Shown here: piece by piece, positions 16,581 through 25,678 of the stretch
Numbering within the stretch: position 1 is the first letter of the stretch
Layout of the letters: each line of letters starts with the position of its first letter
DNA from: Microcoleus asticus IPMA8
GTDB lineage: Bacteria > Cyanobacteriota > Cyanobacteriia > Cyanobacteriales > Microcoleaceae
Assembly (NCBI RefSeq): GCF_013179805.1
Contig: NZ_SRRZ01000016.1
Span: forward strand, 17,372 to 81,371
DNA length: 64,000 nucleotides
Direction: 5' to 3'
The notes under the pieces: model-generated
What the model saw: the letters and a program-made list of their open reading frames with translations, nothing else
The model's database searches: none
Told to the model about the DNA's origin: nothing
Made by a program: the position numbers and the translations under genes

Positions 16581-17360
16581 ATGACTACTATAATACACAA
16601 ACCACTCTCAAAGCTAACCATTACCTGGCCGCTGTTACCTGATGATTTCATCCTACCGGACGACCCTGTAGAGGATACAGACCCTCCGTTGCTAGCTAAC
16701 GGTTTGCGCCAGTCTTTAGTTGGTTCGCCGGAACTAATGCAAGACGCACTAATAGTTTCTAATTTTGCTTTGTGCGCTGCTGTGGACGATCGCACTATTT
16801 GCAAAGCCCCAGACTGGATGTACGTGCAGCCGGTTCAACCTTGGCCTCACAACTATCCCCGCCGCAGTTACACGCCTCATACCGAAGGAACTGTCCCTTT
16901 TGTAGTGATGGAATTTCTATCAGCTACTTACGGCGATGAATACTCTGTCGAACACACAGAAGAAATCGGCAAGTGGTTTTTTTACGAACAAGTAATCAAA
17001 GTTCCTCGCTATGTCATTTTTTGGCCACATACAGGCAGAATAGAAGTTTATGCGCTAGAATCGGGGCGTTACGAGAATCAAAACCCTGATGAAAACGGGC
17101 GTTATTTAATACCTGGATTAAATCTATTTTTGGGAGTTTGGCAGGGAACTCGTGAAGGTAGAACGGGATATTGGCTGCGCTGGTTGAATGCAGCCTGTGA
17201 GTTGCTGTTGTGGCCGGAAGAATGGGCTAAAAATGAACGACAGCGCGCCGATGGCCAACAGCAAGACAAAGAGTTAGCCGAGAGGCTGCTGGAACAGGAA
17301 AGACAGCGAAATCAAGAACTTTTGGCTCGATTGGCAGCCCTCGGTATCGATCCTGAATAG
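16581..17360 (+). CDS. Uma2 (DUF820) family protein with coiled-coil tail
   Basis: PD-(D/E)XK-type fold of the Uma2 family, very abundant in cyanobacteria; biological role unresolved. Visible are the conserved acidic core FVVMEFLSATYG, then EEIGKWFFYEQVIKVPRYVIFWP, IEVYAL, the region NGRYLIPGLNLFLGVWQG and LRWLNA. The last 45 residues form a charged Q/E/R-rich coiled coil (QQQDKELAERLLEQERQR), as is common in the family. The ATG at 16581, preceded by GAGG 6 bp upstream, is preferred over the in-frame ATG at 16569. Length is 259 residues. Confidence 0.85.
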   Translation: MTTIIHKPLSKLTITWPLLPDDFILPDDPVEDTDPPLLANGLRQSLVGSPELMQDALIVSNFALCAAVDDRTICKAPDWMYVQPVQPWPHNYPRRSYTPHTEGTVPFVVMEFLSATYGDEYSVEHTEEIGKWFFYEQVIKVPRYVIFWPHTGRIEVYALESGRYENQNPDENGRYLIPGLNLFLGVWQGTREGRTGYWLRWLNAACELLLWPEEWAKNERQRADGQQQDKELAERLLEQERQRNQELLARLAALGIDPE

Positions 17361-17496
17361 CATTAGAAGTCCGATGGAAGTCGGAAGAAGGAAGAGGTTC
17401 GAGGGAGAAAGGGAACCCGATCGAGATATGCTTTCTTCATCCTTCTTTCTTGAGTTTGCTTTCTTACTTCACTGTTTGTAACAAAAAATTGAAATT

Positions 17497-18324
17497 ATGT
17501 TAGTAGAAAAACTCGAACAATTAAAAGATATTTTCGCACAGATGGAACGGGCTTTGATTGCCTACTCCGGCGGAATTGACAGCACTTTGGTGGCTAAAAT
17601 CGCTTTTGATGTGTTGGGCGATCGCGCTTTGGCAGTGACGGCAGTTTCCCCGTCTTTACTGCCAGAAGATTTAGAAGATGCGCGCATTCAAGCAGCAGAA
17701 ATAGGGATTGCCCACCAGGAAGTACAAACTCAGGAAATGGCAAATCCCAATTACACTTCTAACCCGGTTAACCGCTGTTATTTCTGCAAAAGCGAACTGC
17801 ACGATACTTTGAAACCGCTAGCACTAGCAAAGGGTTATCCTTATGTGGTGGATGGGGTGAATGCTGACGATTTAAAGGATTACCGTCCCGGAATTCAGGC
17901 GGCAAAGGAACGCGGCGCGCGATCGCCTTTAGCAGAAGTAGGAATTACTAAGTTTGAAGTGCGGCAATTGGCAAAAGAATTGGGTTTGCCTTGGTGGGAC
18001 AAACCGGCTCAACCTTGTCTGAGTTCGCGCTTTCCTTACGGCGAAGAAATCACCGTTGGAAAGTTGCAAAGAGTGGGGCGCGCGGAACGGTATTTGCGGC
18101 AGTTGGGACTGAAAAATTTGCGAGTGCGATCGGACGGAGATACGGCGCGCATTGAGTTACCAGCAGAGGAAATTAAGGAATTTGTGTTAAAGACAGATTT
18201 GCCTGCATTGGTGGCGGTGTTTCAAGAGTTTGGTTTTGTGTACGCGACTTTGGATTTGGAGGGATTTCGCAGCGGCAAATTAAATCAGGTTTTGAAACCG
18301 GAATTGTTGGGGGTGAAAGCTTGA
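17497..18324 (+). CDS. larE: ATP-dependent sacrificial sulfur transferase LarE
   Basis: PP-loop ATP pyrophosphatase that donates its own cysteine sulfur when the nickel-pincer nucleotide cofactor of lactate racemase and related enzymes is built. The PP-loop is AYSGGIDSTL (about residues 22-31). NRCYFCKSELHDTL, the catalytic-type C174 in KPAQPCLSSRFPYG, and RVRSDGDTARIELP are family hallmarks. Length (275 residues) is normal. The partner genes larB and larC are not in this window. The next gene is convergent, its stop codon abutting this one. Confidence 0.93.
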   Translation: MLVEKLEQLKDIFAQMERALIAYSGGIDSTLVAKIAFDVLGDRALAVTAVSPSLLPEDLEDARIQAAEIGIAHQEVQTQEMANPNYTSNPVNRCYFCKSELHDTLKPLALAKGYPYVVDGVNADDLKDYRPGIQAAKERGARSPLAEVGITKFEVRQLAKELGLPWWDKPAQPCLSSRFPYGEEITVGKLQRVGRAERYLRQLGLKNLRVRSDGDTARIELPAEEIKEFVLKTDLPALVAVFQEFGFVYATLDLEGFRSGKLNQVLKPELLGVKA

Positions 18325-18783
18325 TTAATTATCCTGAAAAAACGTCACTACAACAGTGTGTTCGTCCCGATCGCATTTAACTTGAAAACGTCGCTGAGGA
18401 TATAGTAATTTTAGGCGACTTTCCCACATCTGAGCTAATGCTTGTCCCAAATACAATAAATTCTCAGTGCTAGCGTTTTCCGCACCGGGGAGAATATCAT
18501 CAATGTGCTGGTGGTTCATCACCTGCTCAATTGCAGCGACATCATTCCCCAGTTCGATTTTCCACTGTTCGTATATTTGACTGTTAAAGGCTTCGGACAA
18601 AAAGATACCGCCTTCATGTTCGACAAAATCTGGCCAGAATAGTTTTGTGAAAGCTATAGCAATTTCAATGTTAGCAGCTCCAAAAAGATAGTCCCAAAGT
18701 GAAAAATCATCGCCGTTGGCTTTTTTCCACTGCTGGAAATCGATTAGTTTATCTGCATTCAAAGATATTTGTTTGATGAACAT
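18325..18783 (-). CDS. Putative immunity protein for the adjacent toxin-like gene
   Basis: A 152-residue acidic protein with no signal or membrane segment and no family I can name. It opens with MFIKQISLNADKLIDFQQW and has WDYLFGAANIEIAIAFTKLFWPDFVEHEGG in the middle. It starts 5 bp after the stop of the toxin-like gene, on the same strand. The immunity role is inferred from three things: it is small and acidic, has no enzyme motif, and immediately follows a toxin-like domain. Confidence 0.6.
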   Translation of the reverse strand: MFIKQISLNADKLIDFQQWKKANGDDFSLWDYLFGAANIEIAIAFTKLFWPDFVEHEGGIFLSEAFNSQIYEQWKIELGNDVAAIEQVMNHQHIDDILPGAENASTENLLYLGQALAQMWESRLKLLYPQRRFQVKCDRDEHTVVVTFFQDN

Positions 18784-18788
18784 AATTT

Positions 18789-19112
18789 CTAGGGTATTTC
18801 ATCCAATCTAGCTGGCCTAACTGTTTTCTCAGCTTGCACGAAAATGTCTCCTGCTGAGTTTTGGTTGTATTTGTATTCAACGGCGTGAGGTGTCGGCACA
18901 TTTGCATGAGCCTTTCCTGTCAAGTCTACTCGCTTAATTGCCCGTCCGCTGTCATCGTAGACGATATAGCTGGTAATGTTTTTGCCCTCCATGCGGTAGA
19001 GTAAGTTTCTGGCACTTGCTCCATCTAGAGGAAATCTCCCGCTGACCTGGGTTCCGACGGCTATCAGGGTGCTAGCGGGGATGCCAACTGTCCAGTCAAC
19101 TGGTTTAGACAT
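18789..19112 (-). CDS. Free-standing polymorphic-toxin-type domain protein
   Basis: 107 residues. The central segment SYIVYDDSGRAIKRVDLTG followed by KAHANVPTPHAVEY resembles the catalytic region of the polymorphic toxin type 24 group (R.D..G..H....TPH.HE-like pattern). The two histidines and nearby acidic residues are candidates for a nuclease site. Polymorphic toxins usually carry this module at the C-terminus of a long secreted protein. Here it stands alone, with its own ATG preceded by AGGACT, and no N-terminal delivery region is visible upstream to 19267. Assignment by pattern memory only. Confidence 0.55.
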   Translation of the reverse strand: MSKPVDWTVGIPASTLIAVGTQVSGRFPLDGASARNLLYRMEGKNITSYIVYDDSGRAIKRVDLTGKAHANVPTPHAVEYKYNQNSAGDIFVQAEKTVRPARLDEIP

Positions 19113-19267
19113 AATATTAGTCCTAAATTATTTTACCACCTCAGTTTGATATATGTAGCGGTATTTGGATATGTACAAATTACTAATTTATAGAAATTTG
19201 CATCAATCCTGACTGCTCGTTAAAGCAAGAGCATAAACTAAAGTAGCAGCCAACTCAAGCAAGTTTT

Positions 19268-20002
19268 ATGAACGCTAAATTTAGGTTAATTTCCGTCGTG
19301 TTGGCTTTGTTATTATGCGCGTACATCCCGTTTCGGGTGTTAGCTAACCCGCAACCTTCGGGAGATACAGTTAGTTCGGCCCTGTGGTGGCAACTTATTG
19401 TGTACAATCAGGTACAACAAATTAAAGACAAGCAATATCAAGGGTGCGTTTGGGGCGATTCTATTTCTTCGGCCCTCGGCGATTCTTTAGGTGAAGAAAA
19501 TTTTAATTTTGCCATCGGCGGAATGAGTTCTGTTTCGCTGCTAGAACAGCTTAAACTGTTAGTACCACAGCGGTTTACCTGCGAAAAAGCGATTTTGGCG
19601 ATCGGCACAAATGATGCTATGTATGGCATTAGCGACGAGGCGTTTGTCAGCAATTTGAAACAGGCGATCGCCGTGATGCGATCGCTAGGAACAAAACAGA
19701 TTATTCTGATCCCTGCTTTTTACTCCACTCTTGCCGCCAGCTACAATCCTAAATTAGCAGGAACAATTGCTAGAGTTGACGAAATCAATGTTCTGATCGA
19801 TCGAGTAGCAGCCACCGAAAATTTGGCTGTTGAATTTCGCGGCATACAAGCATTGTTTAAGGAACAAGCTCTCAATGCAGATTTAACAATTGACGGTGTT
19901 CACCTCAATGCTAAAGGTTTAGACATATACAGAAAAGTTTTGTTAAATATTTTGAATTATCCTTTAACAACGTGCATTATTTGCGAAATAATCTTTGTTT
20001 AA
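19268..20002 (+). CDS. Secreted SGNH/GDSL-type hydrolase
   Basis: Predicted esterase/lipase-like enzyme of the SGNH superfamily. An N-terminal signal peptide (MNAKFRLISVVLALLLCAY, cleavage probably after VLA near residue 26) indicates export. Block I holds the nucleophile S65 in VWGDSISSALG, block II the glycine in AIGGMSS, block III is AIGTNDA, and block V is DGVHLNAKG with the catalytic aspartate and histidine. The substrate is unknown; an acetyl-ester in cell-surface polysaccharide would fit the neighbouring export gene. Confidence 0.88.
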   Translation: MNAKFRLISVVLALLLCAYIPFRVLANPQPSGDTVSSALWWQLIVYNQVQQIKDKQYQGCVWGDSISSALGDSLGEENFNFAIGGMSSVSLLEQLKLLVPQRFTCEKAILAIGTNDAMYGISDEAFVSNLKQAIAVMRSLGTKQIILIPAFYSTLAASYNPKLAGTIARVDEINVLIDRVAATENLAVEFRGIQALFKEQALNADLTIDGVHLNAKGLDIYRKVLLNILNYPLTTCIICEIIFV

Positions 20003-20073
20003 GTTATTAGTTTAAATCCCGTAGACGGGGAATTGATGCGTGTATTTTGAGCTTAACGAGCGCAATCAAATTG

Positions 20074-20106
20074 TTTTGTAGGGAGGACTGAAGCCCTCAC
20101 TACAAA
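20074..20106. repeat. Dispersed palindrome TTTTGTAG..CTACAAAA, copy 2
   Basis: Arms TTTTGTAGGGAGG and CCCTCACTACAAAA flank GACTGAAG. It lies between convergent genes and could stop transcription from both sides. Confidence 0.7.
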
Positions 20107-20136
20107 ATTATAAAGGTTATTTTACATGACTAGATA

Positions 20137-22005
20137 TCAAGGAGTAGTTGGCTGAATTTGCTGTGGCTGCATTTGCTGCTGCTGATTTTGGAGCAGAAGT
20201 TGCTGCTCCTGGATTTGGAGTTGCCGATTCTCAAGATCTATTTGCCGCTGTCTGTCTTCAAGTTGCAGCCTTCTGTCTTCAAGTTGCAGTCTTCTGTCTT
20301 CTGCTTGCTGCAATCTATCTTCACGTTGTATCTGTCTTTCTAGCTGTCTGTCTTCACGTTGCTCTTGTCTGTCTTGACGTTGTTCGCGAAGCTGTCTGAT
20401 CTGAATTCGCCGATCGAAATCTCCTCCCAAAAATAAGTTTTGAAAAGTTCTGATCGTTGTATCAAACCCACTAAGAACGCCGCTAACAGCGCTGATCCCA
20501 GTTGCAACTCCTGCGATCGGCTGCAAGAAACTGTTGATATTGTCTGCTACCCTAGTGTAGCCCGATCGCGCTACCAGAATCACATCGTTGTTGCGAAGAG
20601 TTGGGTTATTATTAGGATTCAACCCTTGAGCAAAATCCACCTCGATCGTGCGGCGAGAAACAGTACCGTTGGGGTTCAAACGCAATAGTTCTACCTTGTC
20701 TTTTTTAGCCCGCAATTGATTGAAACTGCCTGCGGTCAGCAAAGCTTGGTGCAGGGATGTACTGGGCCGCACCTGCAAAGCCCCTGGCCTAATTACTTCT
20801 CCTACAATATTGATGCTAATCGCGTTCGGAGAAAAACTGCTATTTGCGACTTGAGAAACTTCAGCTAAGTCTACAGTAGCTGCCGTCGGGATAATTACGC
20901 TATCTCCTTCTTGCAGCAAAACATCTTGAGTCGCGTCGCCTCTTTGCAGCAAATCCCACAGATTTACCATGATAGTTTGTTCGTTGCCACCTCTGATTCG
21001 GCGGCGGATTTGCACGCGGCGAATGTCAGCTTCTGTAGTGATACCGCCAGCAATTTTGAGCGCTCTAGTTATCGTTGGTAAACCGACAACTGCTCCTTGC
21101 TGTTGCTCGATGCTGACAAAACTCAGTTCTGTTTGTTGGTTGGTCGATCGCAAATCAGCAGCAGATATAGTATAAGGCCCAGGCCTGTTTACCTCGCCGA
21201 CAATTACCACGCCAATTGGTTTAGTAATATCAGCGGAAAAATTAGCACTAGCTCTTTGACGAACTTCTTGAGTATTCAGGGCACTTGCTGTCGGTACAAA
21301 AATTGTATCTCCATCTCGAATCGTGACATCTTGACGCAAATTTCCCGTGTCTAAAAAATTCTGCAAATCTACCGTAGTAACTTGCTCCGATCCGCCTCTG
21401 CGGGCAGGACGGCGAATTTGGACATTTCGCATATCTCCTGCTGATGTCACCCCTTGTGCAAGTTGCAGCATTTCCATCAAAGTCGGGAATTTTACTCCTC
21501 CTCCTTCTCTAGTGGGATTAATCTTGTAGGAACCCGGGCGAGTAACTTCACCCGCAAGACCTATATTTAGGGGGCGAGCGACGATCACAGTCACAGTAAC
21601 AACGGGAACATTGATGAAGGGTTCGTATCGTTGGGTAATCACGTTAGCGGCTTGTTGCAGCGTCAACCCTTGAATTGAGACGCTGCGAATGATTGGCAAA
21701 TTGAGCGTCCCGTCAACTAACACTTGATATTCTTTGCTGAATTCAGGGACGCCGAAGATATCTAAAGCAATGCGATCGCCCGGGCCTAAAGTATAAGCTG
21801 CTTCTGGTGTCAGCGGACCAGAATTGCCGATCGGTGGCAAACTTACACCCCGAGGCGGCGGCGGCGGTACTATCGGTTGGTTTGAGTTAGGAGTAGCGGC
21901 AGGATTTCTGATGGCAGGCAACTGAGCTATACTGGGCAGCGAACTCAATAGCACCAGGAGTGCTGACAAACTCAGACTTTTAGCGGTTTGAACGTTATGT
22001 TTCAT
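20137..22005 (-). CDS. Polysaccharide export protein with Poly_export and SLBB domains (Wza-like)
   Basis: Outer-membrane-type polysaccharide export protein. A signal peptide (KSLSLSALLVLLSSLPSIAQ) precedes a proline-rich stretch. The Poly_export domain starts at YTLGPGDRIALDIFG (about residue 75) and is followed by three SLBB-type domains. Markers are GLAGEVTRPGSYKI, VVIVGEVNRPGPYTI and INIVGEVIRPGALQV, each ending with a 'GDTIFVP'-like strand. After about residue 490 comes a hydrophobic glycine/serine segment. The C-terminal tail (about 545-622) has Arg/Gln/Glu-rich repeats (RRLQLED) predicted to form a coiled coil. The ATG at 22005 with GGAAGAAAG upstream is preferred over 22032. No Wzc or glycosyltransferase genes are adjacent. 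Confidence 0.88.
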   Translation of the reverse strand: MKHNVQTAKSLSLSALLVLLSSLPSIAQLPAIRNPAATPNSNQPIVPPPPPRGVSLPPIGNSGPLTPEAAYTLGPGDRIALDIFGVPEFSKEYQVLVDGTLNLPIIRSVSIQGLTLQQAANVITQRYEPFINVPVVTVTVIVARPLNIGLAGEVTRPGSYKINPTREGGGVKFPTLMEMLQLAQGVTSAGDMRNVQIRRPARRGGSEQVTTVDLQNFLDTGNLRQDVTIRDGDTIFVPTASALNTQEVRQRASANFSADITKPIGVVIVGEVNRPGPYTISAADLRSTNQQTELSFVSIEQQQGAVVGLPTITRALKIAGGITTEADIRRVQIRRRIRGGNEQTIMVNLWDLLQRGDATQDVLLQEGDSVIIPTAATVDLAEVSQVANSSFSPNAISINIVGEVIRPGALQVRPSTSLHQALLTAGSFNQLRAKKDKVELLRLNPNGTVSRRTIEVDFAQGLNPNNNPTLRNNDVILVARSGYTRVADNINSFLQPIAGVATGISAVSGVLSGFDTTIRTFQNLFLGGDFDRRIQIRQLREQRQDRQEQREDRQLERQIQREDRLQQAEDRRLQLEDRRLQLEDRQRQIDLENRQLQIQEQQLLLQNQQQQMQPQQIQPTTP

Positions 22006-22339
22006 CTTTCTTCCCTGGTTGCAGCCTGCCAATGAACGAGAGCAATTTAGCTAGTTGATTTTAGTTTATTTTCCCTGCTGTCCAGTGTAGCCTCGCTTCG
22101 CTGCAAAATCCACAGGTGGAATGATAAAAATAGTGCGATCGCACTTAACTATTTTGTACCTTGTTTGTAAAGAAACTGTAAAGCCCGCCAACTGTTCTCA
22201 GGATTAGGATCTTGTTTGAGCAAAATTATTCATACATAAGTCGGGATACAAATCAACCCGCCACAGAAAGGAGATAGGAAAAAACCGCCCTGATTTGAGG
22301 TAAAATATTAGATAATTCTATCTGCGGGACAAAGACATA
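22006..22339. other. Intergenic region upstream of two divergent genes
   Basis: Holds AT-rich DNA and one GCGATCGC site at 22136-22143; promoters for the export gene (minus) and the methyltransferase-like gene (plus) must lie here. No gene or RNA recognised. Confidence 0.5.
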
Positions 22340-23035
22340 GTGTCACTAAAATTGGATAAAGTAATTCCCTGGGGACGCTGCTTGGATGAATACATAGGAA
22401 TGTTTAGCTTGACATCAAGTGACCTCAAGCTAGCAATTCTTGATTGTGCCGGCGGCCCGGCGAGTTTCAATGCCGAAATGACTCGCCAAGGTAAAAAGGT
22501 AATTTCTTGCGATCCAGTTTATCAGTTTACTGCGGTGGAAATTGGCGATCGCATCCAAGAAACATATCAAACTGTGATTGACGGTGTTAAAGCCAATTTA
22601 GACGGCTATCTGTGGAATAATTTTGAATCGCCGTACCAGCTAGGCGAAGTGCGAATGAAGGCGATGCAGGAATTTTTAGAAGATTTTCCATCAGGCTTGC
22701 AGCAAGGCCGCTACATGAATGCTGAGCTGCCAGTTTTGCCTTTCAAGAACAGTCAATTCGATTTAGCTTTGTGCAGCCATTTCTTGTTTACTTATTCTCA
22801 CCTGCTTTCCGAAGAATTTCATCTGGAAGCAATTACAGAAATGTGTCGGGTTGCGAAGGAAGTCCGGGTATTCCCTTTATTGCAAAGTTTTAGCGGGGAG
22901 GAATCAGATCGCTTAAATCCGACGATCGCAGAATTGAAAAAGAGAAGTTTTAGTGTAGAAATTCAAGAGGCTCCCTACGAGTTTCAAAAAGGCGGGAATA
23001 AGATGCTGCGAGTTAGCAAAAAAAGCTCAGCCTAA
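22340..23035 (+). CDS. SAM-dependent methyltransferase-like protein
   Basis: A 231-residue Rossmann-type protein. LAILDCAGGPASFNAEM (about residues 31-47) stands where class I methyltransferases have the SAM-binding loop, and VISCDPVYQFT is the acidic motif II. LPFKNSQFDLALCSHFLFTYS corresponds to motif IV, and EMCRVAKEVRVFPLLQ to motif V. The start is GTG at 22340. The substrate is unknown. The motif I variant DCAGGPAS is less canonical than the usual DxGxGxG, so binding is probable but not certain. Confidence 0.8.
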   Translation: MSLKLDKVIPWGRCLDEYIGMFSLTSSDLKLAILDCAGGPASFNAEMTRQGKKVISCDPVYQFTAVEIGDRIQETYQTVIDGVKANLDGYLWNNFESPYQLGEVRMKAMQEFLEDFPSGLQQGRYMNAELPVLPFKNSQFDLALCSHFLFTYSHLLSEEFHLEAITEMCRVAKEVRVFPLLQSFSGEESDRLNPTIAELKKRSFSVEIQEAPYEFQKGGNKMLRVSKKSSA

Positions 23036-23052
23036 AAGCAAGCATAACTTAT

Positions 23053-23406
23053 TTATGCTGTTATGGAAACTAAATAACAGCCATTAATTCGCCAACTATT
23101 ATCAAACTGTTTTTCCATGAGATAAATGGCTCTGATTGGGATGCCTTCCGAGTCCAGCAACAGCACCGACTGAGCGGGAATTCCTTCTACAGTGGTGAGA
23201 TTTTCAAATAATACCGAGCGCGGACGGTAGACAGCTTCATAGGCAATTTTTACCATGTGCATAAAGTTTTCTGCTGTGCGAAACTGCTGCTGAATTCCGG
23301 GAGTGGCGAAGGCAAAAGCCCCAGCAGCATCGTCTTTTTGAAATGCTTGTAGTTGCTGTTCTAGGACTGAGCGAATGGTAGCGCGATCGCTTTCACTGAT
23401 GAACAT
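23053..23406 (-). CDS. DUF4864 family protein
   Basis: A 117-residue protein with an NTF2-like pattern. It opens IRSVLEQQLQAFQKDDAAGAF and continues ATPGIQQQF, FMHMVKIAYEAVYRP and SWRINGCYLV. These are the signature segments of DUF4864. Function unknown; no signal peptide. It is convergent with the preceding methyltransferase-like gene and has an upstream gap of 181 bp. Confidence 0.85.
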   Translation of the reverse strand: MFISESDRATIRSVLEQQLQAFQKDDAAGAFAFATPGIQQQFRTAENFMHMVKIAYEAVYRPRSVLFENLTTVEGIPAQSVLLLDSEGIPIRAIYLMEKQFDNSWRINGCYLVSITA

Positions 23407-23587
23407 ATTTTTGATAATTTGTCAAGAGATGGGAGTGTCGAATAGTTACTATTATAGCGCTCCCACTTAAAGGCGATTTTGTGGCGGGATGGCTGGGAAG
23501 CTGTCAGGGCGATCGAGCTTTATTTAAACCCCGGCGCACTACAGACATTAGTGGTAAAATTGGTTAAAAACTTTAAGAATTGTCAAA

Positions 23588-24718
23588 ATGCTCAGCAGCG
23601 CCGCATTGAGGAAAACAGGGTCTGGGTGGGAATTTGCAAATGAAGAAGCGTTAGAGGATTTTGTCGAAGTTCACTTGCAAAGTTTGCTCGGTTTGACAGT
23701 CATCAAGCGGCAATTCACTGTCAACGAGCAAAGATGCGATATTATAGCGGTGGACGAGAATAAACGGTTAGTTGTGCTGGAGTTGAAAAACGGCGAAGAT
23801 AGATATGTAGTTCAGCAGTTAACCCGTTATTACGATGCTTTGTTGGAACACAAACCTTTTGGCGATCGCGTGGATTACGCTCAGCCCGTTCGCTTAATAG
23901 CAATTGCGCCAAAATTTCACAGAGATAATTTTACAGACAGGAAGTATCACGGGCTTTTTTTTCAGTTTTTGCAATTTGCGATCGTTGTTGACGGGGAAAA
24001 ATTATATTTACACTTTAAAGATGTAGATGCCGAACATATTGCACGAGTAGAGATTACATATCGAGAACAATACAGCAACGAAACTCTATCTGAACCGCCA
24101 AGGTTGCTTTTAAAATTTATCCAAGAATGTAATGAAACTGAACGCGAAGGAGTTTTGAGCGTTCGCAGACAGATTCTAGGCTGTGATAGACGGGTCAAAG
24201 AACTTACTGACTCTAGTAGTATTAAGTATGGTCTAGGCAAAAATAAATTGATTGCTGAATTTAGATTTGATGCCAGACGAAATAGCCCTGCAATGTTTTT
24301 ATGGCTTCCACTTCCCAGAGGATACAACAATAATAAAATTCAAGCTAGAATGAGAATTTGGACGAATTGGGAAATAGTCACAGATACAGGTTATATTCGG
24401 AAGGGAATTGGCATAATGGTTAATGAGGATGAGTACAAACTAGGTAGGGTTTCTCCTTCAGCTAAGTTAATGCCTGATACCTCCTATAGGGCATTAGGTG
24501 CCAGGGAGAAATTTTTGAACGATCCAGCATACAGAAAGAATTATGTTATGAATAATTTGGCATTTTATGTGAGCAAGTATGGACGAAACTACCGTCACGG
24601 CTCGCCATTAGCGATGTCCATAACATACTATTTCAAGATAATTGAAAAAAGTGACGAATCCACTTCTTTAGAAAGAATAGTTAATTTAGCTTTAGAATCA
24701 AGAATGGTAAAACTCTAA
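23588..24718 (+). CDS. PD-(D/E)XK nuclease-like protein (NucS/DUF91-type N-terminal domain)
   Basis: 376 residues in two parts. The N-terminal half (about 10-160) resembles the nuclease domain of the NucS/EndoMS group. EEALEDFVEVHLQSL is a conserved helix; the catalytic pattern is D51 in QRCDIIAVD followed by LVVLELKNG (ExK), then YVVQQLTRYYDAL. The C-terminal half (about 175-376) is a domain I do not recognise; it contains KYGLGKNKLIAEFRFDAR, MFLWLPLPRGY and WTNWEIVTDTGYIRKG. There is no methyltransferase or helicase partner adjacent. It could be a repair nuclease or a stand-alone defence nuclease. Confidence 0.75.
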   Translation: MLSSAALRKTGSGWEFANEEALEDFVEVHLQSLLGLTVIKRQFTVNEQRCDIIAVDENKRLVVLELKNGEDRYVVQQLTRYYDALLEHKPFGDRVDYAQPVRLIAIAPKFHRDNFTDRKYHGLFFQFLQFAIVVDGEKLYLHFKDVDAEHIARVEITYREQYSNETLSEPPRLLLKFIQECNETEREGVLSVRRQILGCDRRVKELTDSSSIKYGLGKNKLIAEFRFDARRNSPAMFLWLPLPRGYNNNKIQARMRIWTNWEIVTDTGYIRKGIGIMVNEDEYKLGRVSPSAKLMPDTSYRALGAREKFLNDPAYRKNYVMNNLAFYVSKYGRNYRHGSPLAMSITYYFKIIEKSDESTSLERIVNLALESRMVKL

Positions 24719-24894
24719 GTTGGAAGAATTAACAAATCCGATCGCACCCATCACCCCTTACCCAATCCACTATCCATCTGCGTCTATCTGCGTGCATCTG
24801 CGGTTAAAAAAAATCTCATCAATAGCTTCGCAACAAATCAAATTAACAAACTTTGATATAATATTACACCTAGAAGCCACACTAAAACCAACTC

Positions 24895-25533
24895 ATGCCG
24901 CAAACAGTCTGGATCGCACGACACGGAAACCGCATCGACTTCGTTAACCCCGACTGGTTTCTCACCGCAGAACACCGCTACGATCCCCACCTTTCCGAAG
25001 ACGGTCACGTTCAAGCCAAACAACTCGCCAATCGCCTCAAAGGTGAAGGAATTTCTCATATTTTTGCTTCGCCTTTTCTGCGAACTGTCCAAACAGCAAA
25101 TCACGCGGCCGAAGCTCTCGATTTGTCAATTAAACTAGAGTGGGGACTGTGCGAATGGCTGAATCCGGAATGGATGACAGAAATGCCGGAAACTGAGTCC
25201 GTCGAAGCTTTGTGCAGGCGTTTTCCCAGGATTGATGCTTCCTACAAAGGCGGTATTGCTAATTATCCCGAAACTGGGGAAGCTTGTCTCAAAAGGGCGG
25301 GGGAAACTGCTAAACGCCTCGCGGCTGAGTTTCCCGAGGATATGTTATTAGTAGGTCACGGTGCGTCGGTTTTAGGAACTGCGATCGGGCTAGCGGGCGG
25401 TGCAGAAACGGAAATTAACGCTTCTCTGTGTTGTTTAGTGAAAGTGGTGCGGGATGATGGAGAATGGTCGATCGCACTTAATGGCGATACTTCTCACCTG
25501 ACTGACTCTGAAGCCGTGATCCGTTTTAATTAA
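24895..25533 (+). CDS. Histidine phosphatase family protein
   Basis: Cytoplasmic phosphoglycerate-mutase-like phosphatase. The phosphohistidine loop is A-R9-H10-G11-NR near the N-terminus. FASPFLRTVQTA provides the second arginine, EWLNPEW the acidic region, and H155 in LLVGHGASVLG is the second catalytic histidine. Length (212 residues) is in the usual range. The substrate cannot be told from sequence. Confidence 0.92.
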   Translation: MPQTVWIARHGNRIDFVNPDWFLTAEHRYDPHLSEDGHVQAKQLANRLKGEGISHIFASPFLRTVQTANHAAEALDLSIKLEWGLCEWLNPEWMTEMPETESVEALCRRFPRIDASYKGGIANYPETGEACLKRAGETAKRLAAEFPEDMLLVGHGASVLGTAIGLAGGAETEINASLCCLVKVVRDDGEWSIALNGDTSHLTDSEAVIRFN

Positions 25534-25678
25534 AGTTAAGATTCGTGCGAAAAATCCTATTCTATGCTATGTCTGTAAAGTGCGCCGAGGCTGACCCTAT
25601 GTTAATCTGATTTGTCAGAATCTGGGTGTTATTGTTTAATGTCGATCGCACATTTTAAATGGAAAATCTTAAATCGGT

